From a virus, in IMG/VR virus record IMGVR_UViG_3300013132_000047, positions 1-64,000 of that record: a stretch of DNA of 64,000 nucleotides; one strand, 5' to 3'. The notes beneath the pieces were generated by a model that was given only the letters and a program-made list of their open reading frames with translations, searched no databases and was not told where the DNA came from. Positions 1 to 7,409 of this stretch are shown one piece after another (the first letter of the stretch is position 1; each line of letters starts with the position of its first letter). A program made the translations under genes and the position numbers.

Positions 1-109
1 AGACTTCGCGGTTGGCAAATTGAGAAATTAGTTCGATGGTCCGATCGGGCTCAACAGTGTTGACCCATATCAGTGGCGAACCAATACGGAGGTGTTGGAT
101 GAGTTCCAT
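1..109 (-). CDS. 5' end of a probable AAA+ ATPase (partial)
   Basis: The first 36 codons of a leftward gene that runs off the left edge of the window. The peptide begins MELIQHLRIGSPLIWVNTVE and continues with PDR and an FANREV segment. The pattern of a hydrophobic strand followed by a charged EPDR turn resembles the N-terminus of phage AAA-family ATPases of the Cdc48-like type, but no Walker motif lies inside the window. The ATG at 107-109 is preceded by a short gap after the next gene upstream. The family assignment is a guess; that this is the start of a real gene is likely from the reading frame and spacing. Confidence 0.45.
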   Translation of the reverse strand, partial: MELIQHLRIGSPLIWVNTVEPDRTIELISQFANREV

Positions 110-117
110 TTTTAGTC

Positions 118-348
118 CTAAAAGGTAAGAGTGACGCCTGTTTCAATGTTTGATTCTTGAGCCCACTGCTCAAGATTGTCTATTTGAGACGGTGTTGAAG
201 CACGGTAATACCTTACAAATCGCCAACCGGCGTCTTTATAGAAGATCCCTGGAGGGAATTTTGTTGTGTCTTGCGGCTTGCTGAGCAACGACAAGGAAAC
301 GGCACCTACCATTGTGGTGTACATGCCGTAATAGTTGACTTTACCCAT
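118..348 (-). CDS. hypothetical protein, 76 aa
   Basis: Unrecognised small protein beginning MGKVNYYGMYTTM. The open frame extends further upstream, but that part overlaps the preceding gene by about 120 nt. The ATG at 348 gives only an 8-nt overlap with the stop of 341-868, which fits the coupling style of this genome. It contains a mid-protein segment rich in Phe, Tyr and Arg (GWRFVRYYRAS) and no cysteine cluster or membrane segment. Probably co-translated with 341-868. Confidence 0.6.
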   Translation of the reverse strand: MGKVNYYGMYTTMVGAVSLSLLSKPQDTTKFPPGIFYKDAGWRFVRYYRASTPSQIDNLEQWAQESNIETGVTLTF

Positions 349-868
349 ATGTGTAGTCACTTTCTTTATGCCATCCTTTTTCTTCTCGGGAAGAGGCAAC
401 TTGTATTGCTTGAACTTTGTCAAGAAGTTTCCTAGATGATTCTGAAGCAATGCGCGCAGCAACTTCTTGTGCCTCCGCTAATTCTATTATTGCTTCCAGG
501 ATAGACATTTCTATAAATTCTTTTTCTGCTGCAGCTATAGCATTTGCTTCACGCTCTTGAGCGTTTTTTGCTGCGCCACCTAATGCCGTTTTGAATTTAC
601 GCTTGTATCTTCCTTCGGCAAGTTTATAGTGCGCGCGGGCTATGCCGGCAAATCTGGCAATACGACCATAGTTGTTTGAAGTCCTAGCCACAAGTGACAT
701 TAGATCTTCTACCGTTAGGTCTATATCGTCTGACGTCGGCATTTCTATAAAAGATGAGCCCGCGCTACCCGGGTCGGAAGTTATAAGAGAAATTATTTGT
801 TCTAATTCTGGACCCAGAACATCAATTAAAAGATTTTCTGCTCTGAGTATAGAATTGTTATTATCCAT
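341..868 (-). CDS. hypothetical helical protein, 175 aa
   Basis: Unrecognised. The middle and C-terminal parts are rich in Ala, Glu and Arg with heptad-like spacing (about residues 65-160), suggesting a largely helical, possibly coiled-coil protein. The ATG at 868 is preceded by a good ribosome binding site (AAAGGGAGAA). A strong hairpin (888-929) lies just before that site, separating it from the GC-rich gene upstream. No catalytic motif is visible. Confidence 0.7.
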   Translation of the reverse strand: MDNNNSILRAENLLIDVLGPELEQIISLITSDPGSAGSSFIEMPTSDDIDLTVEDLMSLVARTSNNYGRIARFAGIARAHYKLAEGRYKRKFKTALGGAAKNAQEREANAIAAAEKEFIEMSILEAIIELAEAQEVAARIASESSRKLLDKVQAIQVASSREEKGWHKESDYTYG

Positions 869-887
869 TTCTCCCTTTCTAGCCTGG

Positions 888-929
888 GCCCCAGTTTACA
901 CTTTACGGAGCATAAGTGCAAACTGGGGC
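888..929 (-). other. strong intergenic hairpin
   Basis: A 16-nt inverted repeat (arms 888-903 and 914-929, one A-C mismatch) around a 10-nt loop. It sits between the stop of the GC-rich gene 952-1260 and the ribosome binding site of 341-868. There is no U-tract on the leftward strand, so it is more likely an mRNA-stabilising or processing hairpin, or an attenuator, than a classical intrinsic terminator. Confidence 0.65.
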
Positions 930-951
930 GTACAGACTAACTATCTACTCT

Positions 952-1260
952 TCAGACGAAAAGCTCGTCAACCTCATCGGCGGAGAGCTTGTGTACGCTC
1001 TCGGTCTCGACGTCGAGGATGCGGTTTCCGTTGACGCTCTTGGGACGGAAGGACTGAATCGCGGATTCGCGGTTCGGAGCCTCTACCCAGAAGGTACCGG
1101 TGATCTCGTAGATGCTGGGCTCAGCATTACGGGTCCAGTTGGCCTTCATAGCGGCGGCGGAAGCAACGCTGATCTTGAGGGTCTTAGCGACATCCTGGCT
1201 GGTCTTGCCCTTGGAAAACATGTCGTAAGCCTTGTCGCGCTTTGCATCAGTCAGTGTCAT
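952..1260 (-). CDS. small HTH-like protein, 102 aa
   Basis: Begins MTLTDAKRDKAYDMFSKGKT. The ATG at 1260 is chosen over an in-frame upstream ATG because a clear AAGGAG lies 8-9 nt before it. Residues about 8-40 (KAYDMFSKGKTSQDVAKTL, then a second helix ISVASAAAMKANW) look like a helix-turn-helix of the sigma-region-4/resolvase kind, so DNA binding is plausible. The C-terminal half carries WVEAPNRESAIQSF, a small alpha/beta segment. Its G+C content is clearly higher than that of its neighbours and it is followed by a strong hairpin, which suggests high expression. Function not known. Confidence 0.7.
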   Translation of the reverse strand: MTLTDAKRDKAYDMFSKGKTSQDVAKTLKISVASAAAMKANWTRNAEPSIYEITGTFWVEAPNRESAIQSFRPKSVNGNRILDVETESVHKLSADEVDELFV

Positions 1261-1279
1261 TATTGTTTCTCCTTGAATT

Positions 1280-2338
1280 TTATTCATTAATCTGTATATT
1301 CTGGTTATCGTAGAAGTTAGAGTTAGCGTTATTCAAAAGCCTTACTATCTCAGCCAATGAATTTTTGACCCACTCTTTAGTATTATTATTCGGATAAATA
1401 CTATACCAGTGAGATTCCATTGGAGTTGATGCTTTATTACCCTTATAATGGATAATGCCTTTTGGAACAACGGCCATATCTGATTCGATATGTGTTTTGA
1501 CCAAACATGACCAACTCATCCACGCGCTGTGCAATAAATCATTATTTGAATAAAGCAAATAGTGTCGTAGTTGGTCATAGTTTAGCAAGCCCATATCATG
1601 CAAGTCTAATAGATTTTCTGCAACTACGTTCCATAGAAGTTGTCTGGAGTTCCAGTTATCTCTAAAAGACATTGCGGTGTTAGTGAGTCTAAACCAGCAT
1701 CCGTTATGGGTCAATTTATTCTTGGTTGATGAAATTAATTTAATTGTTTCTTCGCCGAATATTGACATAAAGTCAGCATGGATGTAACTCACTGAGCCAG
1801 CAGACAAAGATCTTATGGCGTCTGTTAAGTCGCCACTCCAAACCTTTGCTTCTGGCCATTTTCTCTCAATTTGCTCAAAAGTCGAACGATTTCGTTCAAC
1901 TAAAAACAATTGAGATTTATTGACAGAACAGGCGTCTATCAATTCTTTGGGCTCAACGGATAGTTCTGGTAGCATAACGCAGTATCCGGAGCTAAGATCT
2001 ATATTTATAGAAGATTTCTCTGCTACAGAAATTTGTCTCTTCACAGATATATCATAAAGAGATTCTTCTATATAGCTAGAAGGTATTTCTATACCAAGAT
2101 ATTCTAAACCGTATCTTGTCGGAACCCAAATGTCTGCTCTTCTGCCTCGTTTAGTCCGAGGGTGAAGGTCTTGTTTGCGTTTTATTAAACGATTGTGCAA
2201 TAATTCTTTGCGTGATGAGAGAAAACTTTTTTGGGTAACAAGTTTTGCTCCACGTAACTCCATGGAGGTAACGGCTTTATTGGCAGCAATGTAGTCAAGT
2301 AGCATTACTGCTTCGTCTGAAATTTTTATAGTAACCAC
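1280..2338 (-). CDS. winged-helix N-terminus plus Rossmann-like domain, about 352 aa
   Basis: Unrecognised. The open frame runs further upstream, but that part is antisense-like sequence overlapping the Ubl gene, so a GTG near 2338 (or the ATG at 2305) is the likely start. Residues about 1-75 look like a winged helix (AVMLLDYIAANKAVTSMEL, then a basic RTKRGRRAD wing). A later segment (LFLVERNRSTFEQI, EAKVWSGDLTDAIRSL, YIHADFMS) has the alternating strand/helix look of a Rossmann fold, perhaps methyltransferase-like, but no clear SAM-binding glycine motif is seen. It directly follows the Ubl cassette and the hairpin at 2351-2390. Confidence 0.6.
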   Translation of the reverse strand: MVTIKISDEAVMLLDYIAANKAVTSMELRGAKLVTQKSFLSSRKELLHNRLIKRKQDLHPRTKRGRRADIWVPTRYGLEYLGIEIPSSYIEESLYDISVKRQISVAEKSSINIDLSSGYCVMLPELSVEPKELIDACSVNKSQLFLVERNRSTFEQIERKWPEAKVWSGDLTDAIRSLSAGSVSYIHADFMSIFGEETIKLISSTKNKLTHNGCWFRLTNTAMSFRDNWNSRQLLWNVVAENLLDLHDMGLLNYDQLRHYLLYSNNDLLHSAWMSWSCLVKTHIESDMAVVPKGIIHYKGNKASTPMESHWYSIYPNNNTKEWVKNSLAEIVRLLNNANSNFYDNQNIQINE

Positions 2339-2350
2339 CCCTTTGGTAGC

Positions 2351-2390
2351 CCCTGCGGTAGAGAGATTTGTTATTCCCCCTACCGCAGGG
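2351..2390 (-). other. 11-bp hairpin after the Ubl gene
   Basis: Perfect inverted repeat CCCTGCGGTAG (2351-2361) and its complement (2380-2390) with an 18-nt loop. It lies downstream of the Ubl stop codon on the leftward strand, with no U-tract. It closely parallels the hairpin after the other GC-rich short gene (888-929), so it may protect or punctuate an abundant transcript. Confidence 0.65.
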
Positions 2391-2405
2391 AAACCGAAGT
2401 GACTA

Positions 2406-2651
2406 TCAGCCCTTCTCGCCAGCGCGGCGATGGAACTCGATGTTGTCACCAGGCTGAATGACGTAGGTGTCATCCAACTTCTCTTTGCCCTTGTAAGCGC
2501 TGGCATCGGTGGGAATGCCCCACATCGAACCAAACTGATTACGAAGGTCAGAAACACTCTTGCCTACGTGGTTACCTGGGTTGTTGTAAACACCGTAGCG
2601 TATCTGAGCGGCGCCGCCACTCTGTGCGCCTGAAGATGATGCCTGCTGCAT
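2406..2651 (-). CDS. ubiquitin-like (beta-grasp) protein, PRTRC protein C-like, 81 aa
   Basis: Short protein with a Ser/Gly-rich N-tail (residues 1-15), then an alternating beta-grasp-like core with LRNQFG (helix) and the strand YVIQPGDNIEF (63-73), ending RRAGEKG. A terminal Gly after a flexible tail is what an E1-type enzyme adenylates, and the G-x-KG ending matches what I recall for PRTRC protein C, a ubiquitin-like family. The ATG at 2651 has AAGGAG 6-7 nt upstream, inside the last codons of the E1-like gene, so the two are coupled. It is GC-richer than its neighbours and followed by a strong hairpin, both suggesting that it is the most abundant product of the cassette, as expected for a modifier. 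Assignment is from motif and context, without a structure search. Confidence 0.72.
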   Translation of the reverse strand: MQQASSSGAQSGGAAQIRYGVYNNPGNHVGKSVSDLRNQFGSMWGIPTDASAYKGKEKLDDTYVIQPGDNIEFHRRAGEKG

Positions 2652-2652
2652 G

Positions 2653-3435
2653 TTATGCTCCTTGGTAAACTAACTCGTTAACGTTAACGCTGCGATCAAA
2701 ACTTTGGGCCAAACCGGCTTCCAAATCAAAGAAATACTCCGAGTTAGAAGCCGGATCTTTGCCCTCAACAATGACCATATTAAACCGTGCCAGCAGGGCT
2801 GCAGTCACGGCCATATTCGTAGCAAGAAGTTGCGTTCCTCCATCGAGTTGCGCTCGTTCTTGACACGACATTTCCCCAGGGTTACGGTCAGGAGGGTCTA
2901 CATATTCCTCGTGCCATACCGATGGGTGATCTACTAGTTCAATTCCGTCACGTTTTGCATAGTGATAGGTTGAACCAAAATATCTTTCGTCGTTACCACC
3001 TAGAAAAACATCTACGTTGTTTAATTCGGTGGCAGCATCGATAAGTTGTTTGCGCGCTTTGAAGTTATCAACAACGGCAAAAACAACATCATTTTCAACA
3101 AGAAGATCACCAGCAGCAATTTTACCCGCTACTGGTGAACCATCATCTTCTTGCTCTTCATCTTTACTTACCCCAACTTTATCTACAACCCAATACGGCA
3201 TTGGGATAATAAATGTTCGCTCAAATTGCGGGGTCAATTCAGCGGCTAGAACTTCGGCTTTGTTACCAACACCATTGAAGAATTGACGTTGTTTGTTTTT
3301 AGCCTCAAAGTTATCGCCGTCTACGATGATTAACGCAGAACCTGGCATGCGCCATTCAAGTGTCATAGCAATAGACCTTGAAAGTAGCGAACCTATGCCT
3401 CCTGCGCCAACAATGATGACGCGTTTTTCTTCCAT
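2653..3435 (-). CDS. ThiF/E1-like Ubl-activating enzyme, 260 aa
   Basis: Adenylates the C-terminal Gly of a ubiquitin-like protein (family knowledge). Seen here: the nucleotide-binding loop GAGGIG (10-15), the acidic strand end IIVDGDNFEAKNKQRQFF (36-53) with the Asp/Arg that contact ATP, Lys59, Asp123 in VVDNFKAR, and a single candidate catalytic cysteine, Cys191 (GEMSCQERAQL), followed by a TQLLATNMAV helix typical of PRTRC ThiF proteins. No CxxC zinc pairs are present, unlike MoeB/ThiF. The ATG at 3435 overlaps the preceding stop as TGATG. It lies between the zinc protein and the Ubl gene in the PRTRC-like cassette. Confident as ThiF-fold; the PRTRC subtype is likely. Confidence 0.85.
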   Translation of the reverse strand: MEEKRVIIVGAGGIGSLLSRSIAMTLEWRMPGSALIIVDGDNFEAKNKQRQFFNGVGNKAEVLAAELTPQFERTFIIPMPYWVVDKVGVSKDEEQEDDGSPVAGKIAAGDLLVENDVVFAVVDNFKARKQLIDAATELNNVDVFLGGNDERYFGSTYHYAKRDGIELVDHPSVWHEEYVDPPDRNPGEMSCQERAQLDGGTQLLATNMAVTAALLARFNMVIVEGKDPASNSEYFFDLEAGLAQSFDRSVNVNELVYQGA

Positions 3436-3983
3436 CAAAAATCTCCATAGTTAATTGACATTAAAGATTCTGCTACGTATCTATCGTCTTCAAAGTCAGA
3501 ACATATAGTTACAGGTTCACCGATGACACCGTTTTTAATAAAGTTGACAACATAACCCGTCAAAGGTAAACACTCTTCTGAATATTGATACATGCAGTTA
3601 CTACAACCACCTGGGCTGTGATCCCCATATATTTGATTCCAAATATCAACTGGAATTTTATCGGTATCATCCCAATCAATAGGGACTTCGCAGAAGCAGT
3701 CAGACCAATTCTTATGACAACAAATCATTAATGGTTCGTTATTAGCAGAAGAGCGGTTTATTGCTTCAATATCTTCAAAAGATGCTTGCTGAAGATACAG
3801 GTCCCAATCTGTTTCGGTGAATTCAACACCACATTTCATGCAGTCATTATCTCCGTACTCAACAAACCCACTACAATTGGGGTTGAGACAGTTAATGAGA
3901 AATATTTCATCTGTGGTTTGAATTGCGTCATAGGCAACAGAACAATATGGGCAGGATGAAAAAGTTTCTTCATGGTCGTTCAA
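3435..3983 (-). CDS. zinc-cluster protein inside the Ubl cassette, at least 182 aa
   Basis: Unrecognised protein with many cysteine pairs: SCPYC, then CLNPNC, CMKC, CCHKNWSDCFC and GCSNCMYQ, which look like successive zinc ribbons. The only standard start in frame is the TTG at 3983, which has no ribosome binding site. Upstream the frame stays open and encodes another pair (GYCKNC), and it reaches an ATA at 4052 that overlaps the st JAMM stop as ATAA. Translation may therefore begin at a non-standard AUA. It sits between the JAMM and E1-like genes, where standard PRTRC cassettes have no equivalent I know of. It could be an adaptor or a ligase-like partner; that is speculation. Confidence 0.7.
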   Translation of the reverse strand: MNDHEETFSSCPYCSVAYDAIQTTDEIFLINCLNPNCSGFVEYGDNDCMKCGVEFTETDWDLYLQQASFEDIEAINRSSANNEPLMICCHKNWSDCFCEVPIDWDDTDKIPVDIWNQIYGDHSPGGCSNCMYQYSEECLPLTGYVVNFIKNGVIGEPVTICSDFEDDRYVAESLMSINYGDF

Positions 3984-4048
3984 TTGGGCAAAACAGTTTT
4001 TGCAGTAACCAAGCCAATCATTATGATTGACATGCCCATTTGAACGAC

Positions 4049-5302
4049 TTATGCTTTTCCCGAAGCTGTAGACCCCTTTGGGGATCCGTAAACAAGTTCT
4101 ATCTTTTCTTGTCCCGACCTAGTCCAGACGTAAATGTTTTTGTCTGGACTTTTGTCGATATCAATTTCATTAGAAAATATACCTTGAGTATTGCGAATCT
4201 TGAGTATATCTTCGAGGCAGTCACCATCTTTTTCGAACATTAAGAAAGAATGGCAACTTAAACAACGACGCTTATCAATATCGGATTTGATAAGACGGGT
4301 TTCGCAGAACGGGCACTTATCTTCCCCAATTATTACTTCACCAACTATCGTGTTTTCTTTTGGGTCGGGGAAATGAGCAGGAACTTTAACCGTCTTTGAC
4401 CTAAACGAGGCAGAACTGGAAGAGTACTGCCTGCCACTGCTGTAGTTGTCGTAACCATAGTTTGAATACGCGTAGCCCGAACTTGGTGTGCCGACAGTGG
4501 CTGTCTTTTTCGTTACCTTCTTAAGCCAGTTATCAATTTCTGGCGAAGGCTGCCCTTTTGGGAGCGATTCAAAAACCTGATCGGGATCCATTGTGAAAGC
4601 GCCGCCAGGAGTCTGCAGCTCAATATAGTACTGAGTTGCATTATTGTTGACGCTTTTCTGCCAGCCATAAGTGATATGGATTCCGGGGAAATCAGCTTGG
4701 TCTTTATGATCTGTGCCACTTGCAAAGGCAGCCATATTTGGATGCGAATGCGCAGAACCAACTAGATAAACATTTTCATCTTTTTCAGAAACAATTGACT
4801 CATGATCGTAACGGCAATCGCCCGCAGTATTTTCCTGATCTGGGACCAAAACACCCCAACCATCGCTGGGATGTTCTGACTCGGCAAACCTGGGATCATA
4901 TGTCAACAGCACAATTGACTCGGTATTGTAGATATTTTCTACTTCCCGAAAGAAATCGTCCATCATCTGCACTAAAGAAAACGGAATTAAAGGCAAAGAG
5001 TACCACGCCTGACTACGCATAGTGTCAAGACCAAGTTCGTCAGGATTAGCTACGGTTACAGACCTAGAAACTATAGTGGAAACAACTTTGAATATTGATG
5101 GCCTAACAGAAGTCTTGGTAGTTTTATTTTCTGTTATGTTGTACTGCTCGACACCAATGACGTAATAGAAAGTGTATCCGTGCGCTTCAACATGCTGGCA
5201 TATATCTGCGACATCGCCAATAAAGCATGGCATACCGTTTGGCAGATCAAACTGCTTTAGTTCCTCTAGTGGAATTAGTTGAAATTCTTCAGTAGTGGTC
5301 AT
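4049..5302 (-). CDS. JAMM/MPN metalloprotease, PRTRC protein A-like, 417 aa
   Basis: Zinc isopeptidase/protease of the JAB family, which trims Ubl precursors or removes Ubls from targets. The JAMM signature is clear: H185-x-H187-P188 followed by S195 and D198 (SAHSHPNMAAFASGTDHKD). The N-terminal part (1-125) is a separate domain. After a Tyr/Ser-rich linker (277-300) comes a zinc ribbon with C330/C333 and C347/C350. The gene follows the E2-like gene by 9 nt and precedes the zinc protein. It may mature the second Ubl (12341-12610), which carries residues after its Gly-Gly. Strong family call; the substrate is inferred. Confidence 0.87.
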   Translation of the reverse strand: MTTTEEFQLIPLEELKQFDLPNGMPCFIGDVADICQHVEAHGYTFYYVIGVEQYNITENKTTKTSVRPSIFKVVSTIVSRSVTVANPDELGLDTMRSQAWYSLPLIPFSLVQMMDDFFREVENIYNTESIVLLTYDPRFAESEHPSDGWGVLVPDQENTAGDCRYDHESIVSEKDENVYLVGSAHSHPNMAAFASGTDHKDQADFPGIHITYGWQKSVNNNATQYYIELQTPGGAFTMDPDQVFESLPKGQPSPEIDNWLKKVTKKTATVGTPSSGYAYSNYGYDNYSSGRQYSSSSASFRSKTVKVPAHFPDPKENTIVGEVIIGEDKCPFCETRLIKSDIDKRRCLSCHSFLMFEKDGDCLEDILKIRNTQGIFSNEIDIDKSPDKNIYVWTRSGQEKIELVYGSPKGSTASGKA

Positions 5303-5311
5303 TACTTTCCT

Positions 5312-6673
5312 TTAAGGAGTAGAAAATACATCAGCGATCATTTGTGTCAAAGTTGAAAAATCTTCTTCTGACACAAAATTGCATTGAGGACAACGATTTT
5401 TTTCTTCAATATCAATTGATGGCATAAGCAAAGAACATTCAGGACAATGTATTAATTCGAGACATTTTTGACAGTGGAAATTATCTTTATAATAATAAAG
5501 TTGACTATAGTGGTGATGAATATCGCATGACAGACAAAGTTCGTAATAGTCATGTAAACAAATTTCGCATACAACGCCATCTGATGACTCTACATGAAAA
5601 GATTTTTCATCGTAGTTCTTTTTACACTCTATGCAGTAAAAACCAGTGTTGATTGGGATAATAGGGTTTGATACCGGTTTTTCTGTAGACACTTGCAGTG
5701 GGACGGCAGCATTAAATGCTTTTGTTAACCCAGCGGTTATATCTTTGGAATCTGGGTTTTCTAAGTCTGGACGACTGATTTTTTGATAAGCTTTAGGAAA
5801 CATTGCATCGTGATAGTACGCACGATATTTCCCGTCCATAGCCATACCTACGGTTAAAAAGTCAGCGTCAGGCGCATCACAGTGCCTATCTTGACTGTCA
5901 ATGCCTTTTACCCTTACGGGAATCCACAGACTTGGATCGAGTGTCCACCCAAAACCATCTGAAGAAGATTTTTCTTCCCAAGCGCTTGGATCCCAAAGAT
6001 ATTCAAAATCATATATATTTAAAGACGGATCAGAAGTTATTTCTTTAAAGTATTGCTCTTCATAAAATCGTGGTCCGTCTGTTTCGTTCATGTTGGCATC
6101 GTTGTAGGCTTCACCACCACCAGCGCGGTCAATGAGGTTAGCAATTTTTTGGCCAACATTTAAATCTTTGATAGAAGGTTTGTTGTGGTAAAGGCATATC
6201 CAGCCTACACCGTTGCCAATTCCATTTACTTTTGCGCCGTAACCTTTACAGTTTAGATTTGGAAGGTTAACGTGAAAAAGTATTTGTTCCTTGCTTGTTA
6301 TTGGTTCTACAGAGTAAAAATGACGAGCGCCATAAAATTCCCCGTCTACAAAATCACCAATAACAATACGGTAAGGCATTGCAAGGTCGTATGTGTGGGC
6401 TTCTGGATCACCTTCAGAATTACCCCAGATGACCCTGTAGAGACCAGGGGCATGCTGGAACACTACCTGCATATGCCCAAGGGCTTGACGGATCGAAAGA
6501 GTGCCCGATCCGTCAAGGGGCAGCAACCCAGTTTCAAAGTAAACTTGATCTTTCAACGCTACAAAAAAATCAATAAGAGACTTTTCTTTTGCGTTAGCCG
6601 TAGGCATATTTGCAATGCTTTGAACTACGTTATCTGAATTTAGGGTATATTCAAAATTCATGCCTAAAGACAT
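5312..6673 (-). CDS. E2-like protein (PRTRC protein B-like) with C-terminal zinc array, 453 aa
   Basis: Residues about 35-175 resemble the E2-like PRTRC B family: a helix, strands, a long HVNLPNLNCKG segment (134-144) and GVGWICLYHNK (155-165), where Cys160 is the best candidate for the thioester cysteine (Cys142 is the alternative). The middle (180-330) is acidic and unrecognised. The C-terminus (347-431) has six CxxC pairs (CIEC, CEIC, CLSC, CQKC, CPEC, CPQC) plus HHH at 386-388, similar to LIM/RING-type zinc arrangements. An E2 joined to a zinc module could combine conjugation with ligase or target binding. It is the first gene of the cassette. The E2 call depends on fold-level similarity only. 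Confidence 0.66.
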   Translation of the reverse strand: MSLGMNFEYTLNSDNVVQSIANMPTANAKEKSLIDFFVALKDQVYFETGLLPLDGSGTLSIRQALGHMQVVFQHAPGLYRVIWGNSEGDPEAHTYDLAMPYRIVIGDFVDGEFYGARHFYSVEPITSKEQILFHVNLPNLNCKGYGAKVNGIGNGVGWICLYHNKPSIKDLNVGQKIANLIDRAGGGEAYNDANMNETDGPRFYEEQYFKEITSDPSLNIYDFEYLWDPSAWEEKSSSDGFGWTLDPSLWIPVRVKGIDSQDRHCDAPDADFLTVGMAMDGKYRAYYHDAMFPKAYQKISRPDLENPDSKDITAGLTKAFNAAVPLQVSTEKPVSNPIIPINTGFYCIECKKNYDEKSFHVESSDGVVCEICLHDYYELCLSCDIHHHYSQLYYYKDNFHCQKCLELIHCPECSLLMPSIDIEEKNRCPQCNFVSEEDFSTLTQMIADVFSTP

Positions 6674-6678
6674 TTTAG

Positions 6679-7077
6679 TTAACTTTCGTCTACGCTAAAA
6701 AACTTTTTGATAGTTTCATTTATTTCTTCATCAAAATCACCAAAAGCCCAAGCAAGCCAGTTGGGGTCTTTTTCGGCGATATCAAGAAGTTGTTTTCTTT
6801 GTTGAAGTTCGTCGTAGGGACCAATAAGATCAGCAAGTCTTCCTAATCCTTTTGCCAAACCTGCTAGCTCTTCCTGATCATGAGTTAACTGAAGGATGAG
6901 ACCGAGTATAGGGTTGCCTTCGATGGTAAATTTCTTTACAATATTTTCAATTCGGATTTCTAGCGCTTCAAGTTGAAGCTCTACTTCTGCTCTGGCAAAA
7001 GAAGCGCTAGAGGAATTGAATCTGAAAGAATTTATTGGACTGTTAGGCAACCTTTCATGCGAAGGTTGTACTGTCAA
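6679..7077 (-). CDS. hypothetical protein, 132 aa
   Basis: Unrecognised. A TTG at 7077 with AGGG about 9 nt upstream is the likely start, giving a 23-nt overlap with the preceding gene; no ATG lies early in the frame. The middle is helical and Glu/Leu-rich (ARAEVELQLEALEIRI), the end acidic. It stops 5 nt before the E2-like gene and may be the first cistron of the same transcript. Confidence 0.6.
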   Translation of the reverse strand: MTVQPSHERLPNSPINSFRFNSSSASFARAEVELQLEALEIRIENIVKKFTIEGNPILGLILQLTHDQEELAGLAKGLGRLADLIGPYDELQQRKQLLDIAEKDPNWLAWAFGDFDEEINETIKKFFSVDES

Positions 7078-7300
7078 AGTTGAATCCCTTGTTAGAGGTT
7101 TGACGTTTTTGGATGTAGTCGAGTAATTCTCTTACCGACCACCAAGCAGTGCAGAGTGCTACAATGCTACGAGTAATAAGTCTTATTATATATTCTTCCT
7201 TTGTTCCCGAAAATGGGCTTGCGCCACCCATTTGGACATCAAAATAAATACTGTCAAAAAATAACTGTATATCTTTTATCGTTTTGTGTGTCTGATCCAT
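7055..7300 (-). CDS. hypothetical protein, 81 aa
   Basis: Unrecognised. The ATG at 7300 (MDQTHKTIKDIQ) is preferred over a TTG 21 nt upstream because it has an AAGCGAG purine stretch before it. It contains a hydrophobic helix (SIVALCTAWWSVRELLDYI) that could be membrane-associated or buried. Overlaps the next gene. Confidence 0.55.
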   Translation of the reverse strand: MDQTHKTIKDIQLFFDSIYFDVQMGGASPFSGTKEEYIIRLITRSIVALCTAWWSVRELLDYIQKRQTSNKGFNFDSTTFA

Positions 7301-7403
7301 AACTCGCTTTATGTCTTTCAATTAAATTTGTTTTATTTATTTTTTGATCTAAACGCAGATTTAAGAGTTTAGATATTGCTCCGATTAAAATAAATACAGT
7401 CAT
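7254..7403 (-). CDS. possible small membrane peptide, 49 aa
   Basis: Short frame starting MTVFILIGAISKLLNLRL, one hydrophobic helix followed by a charged tail. It fills the gap after the whiB-like gene but has no visible ribosome binding site and overlaps 7055-7300. Could be chance. Confidence 0.25.
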   Translation of the reverse strand: MTVFILIGAISKLLNLRLDQKINKTNLIERHKASYGSDTQNDKRYTVIF

Positions 7404-7409
7404 TGTTGT

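Noticed and set aside
2430-2633. Rightward open frame of 67 codons
   Set aside because: Exactly antisense to the Ubl gene, no ribosome binding site; GC-rich genes produce such shadow frames.
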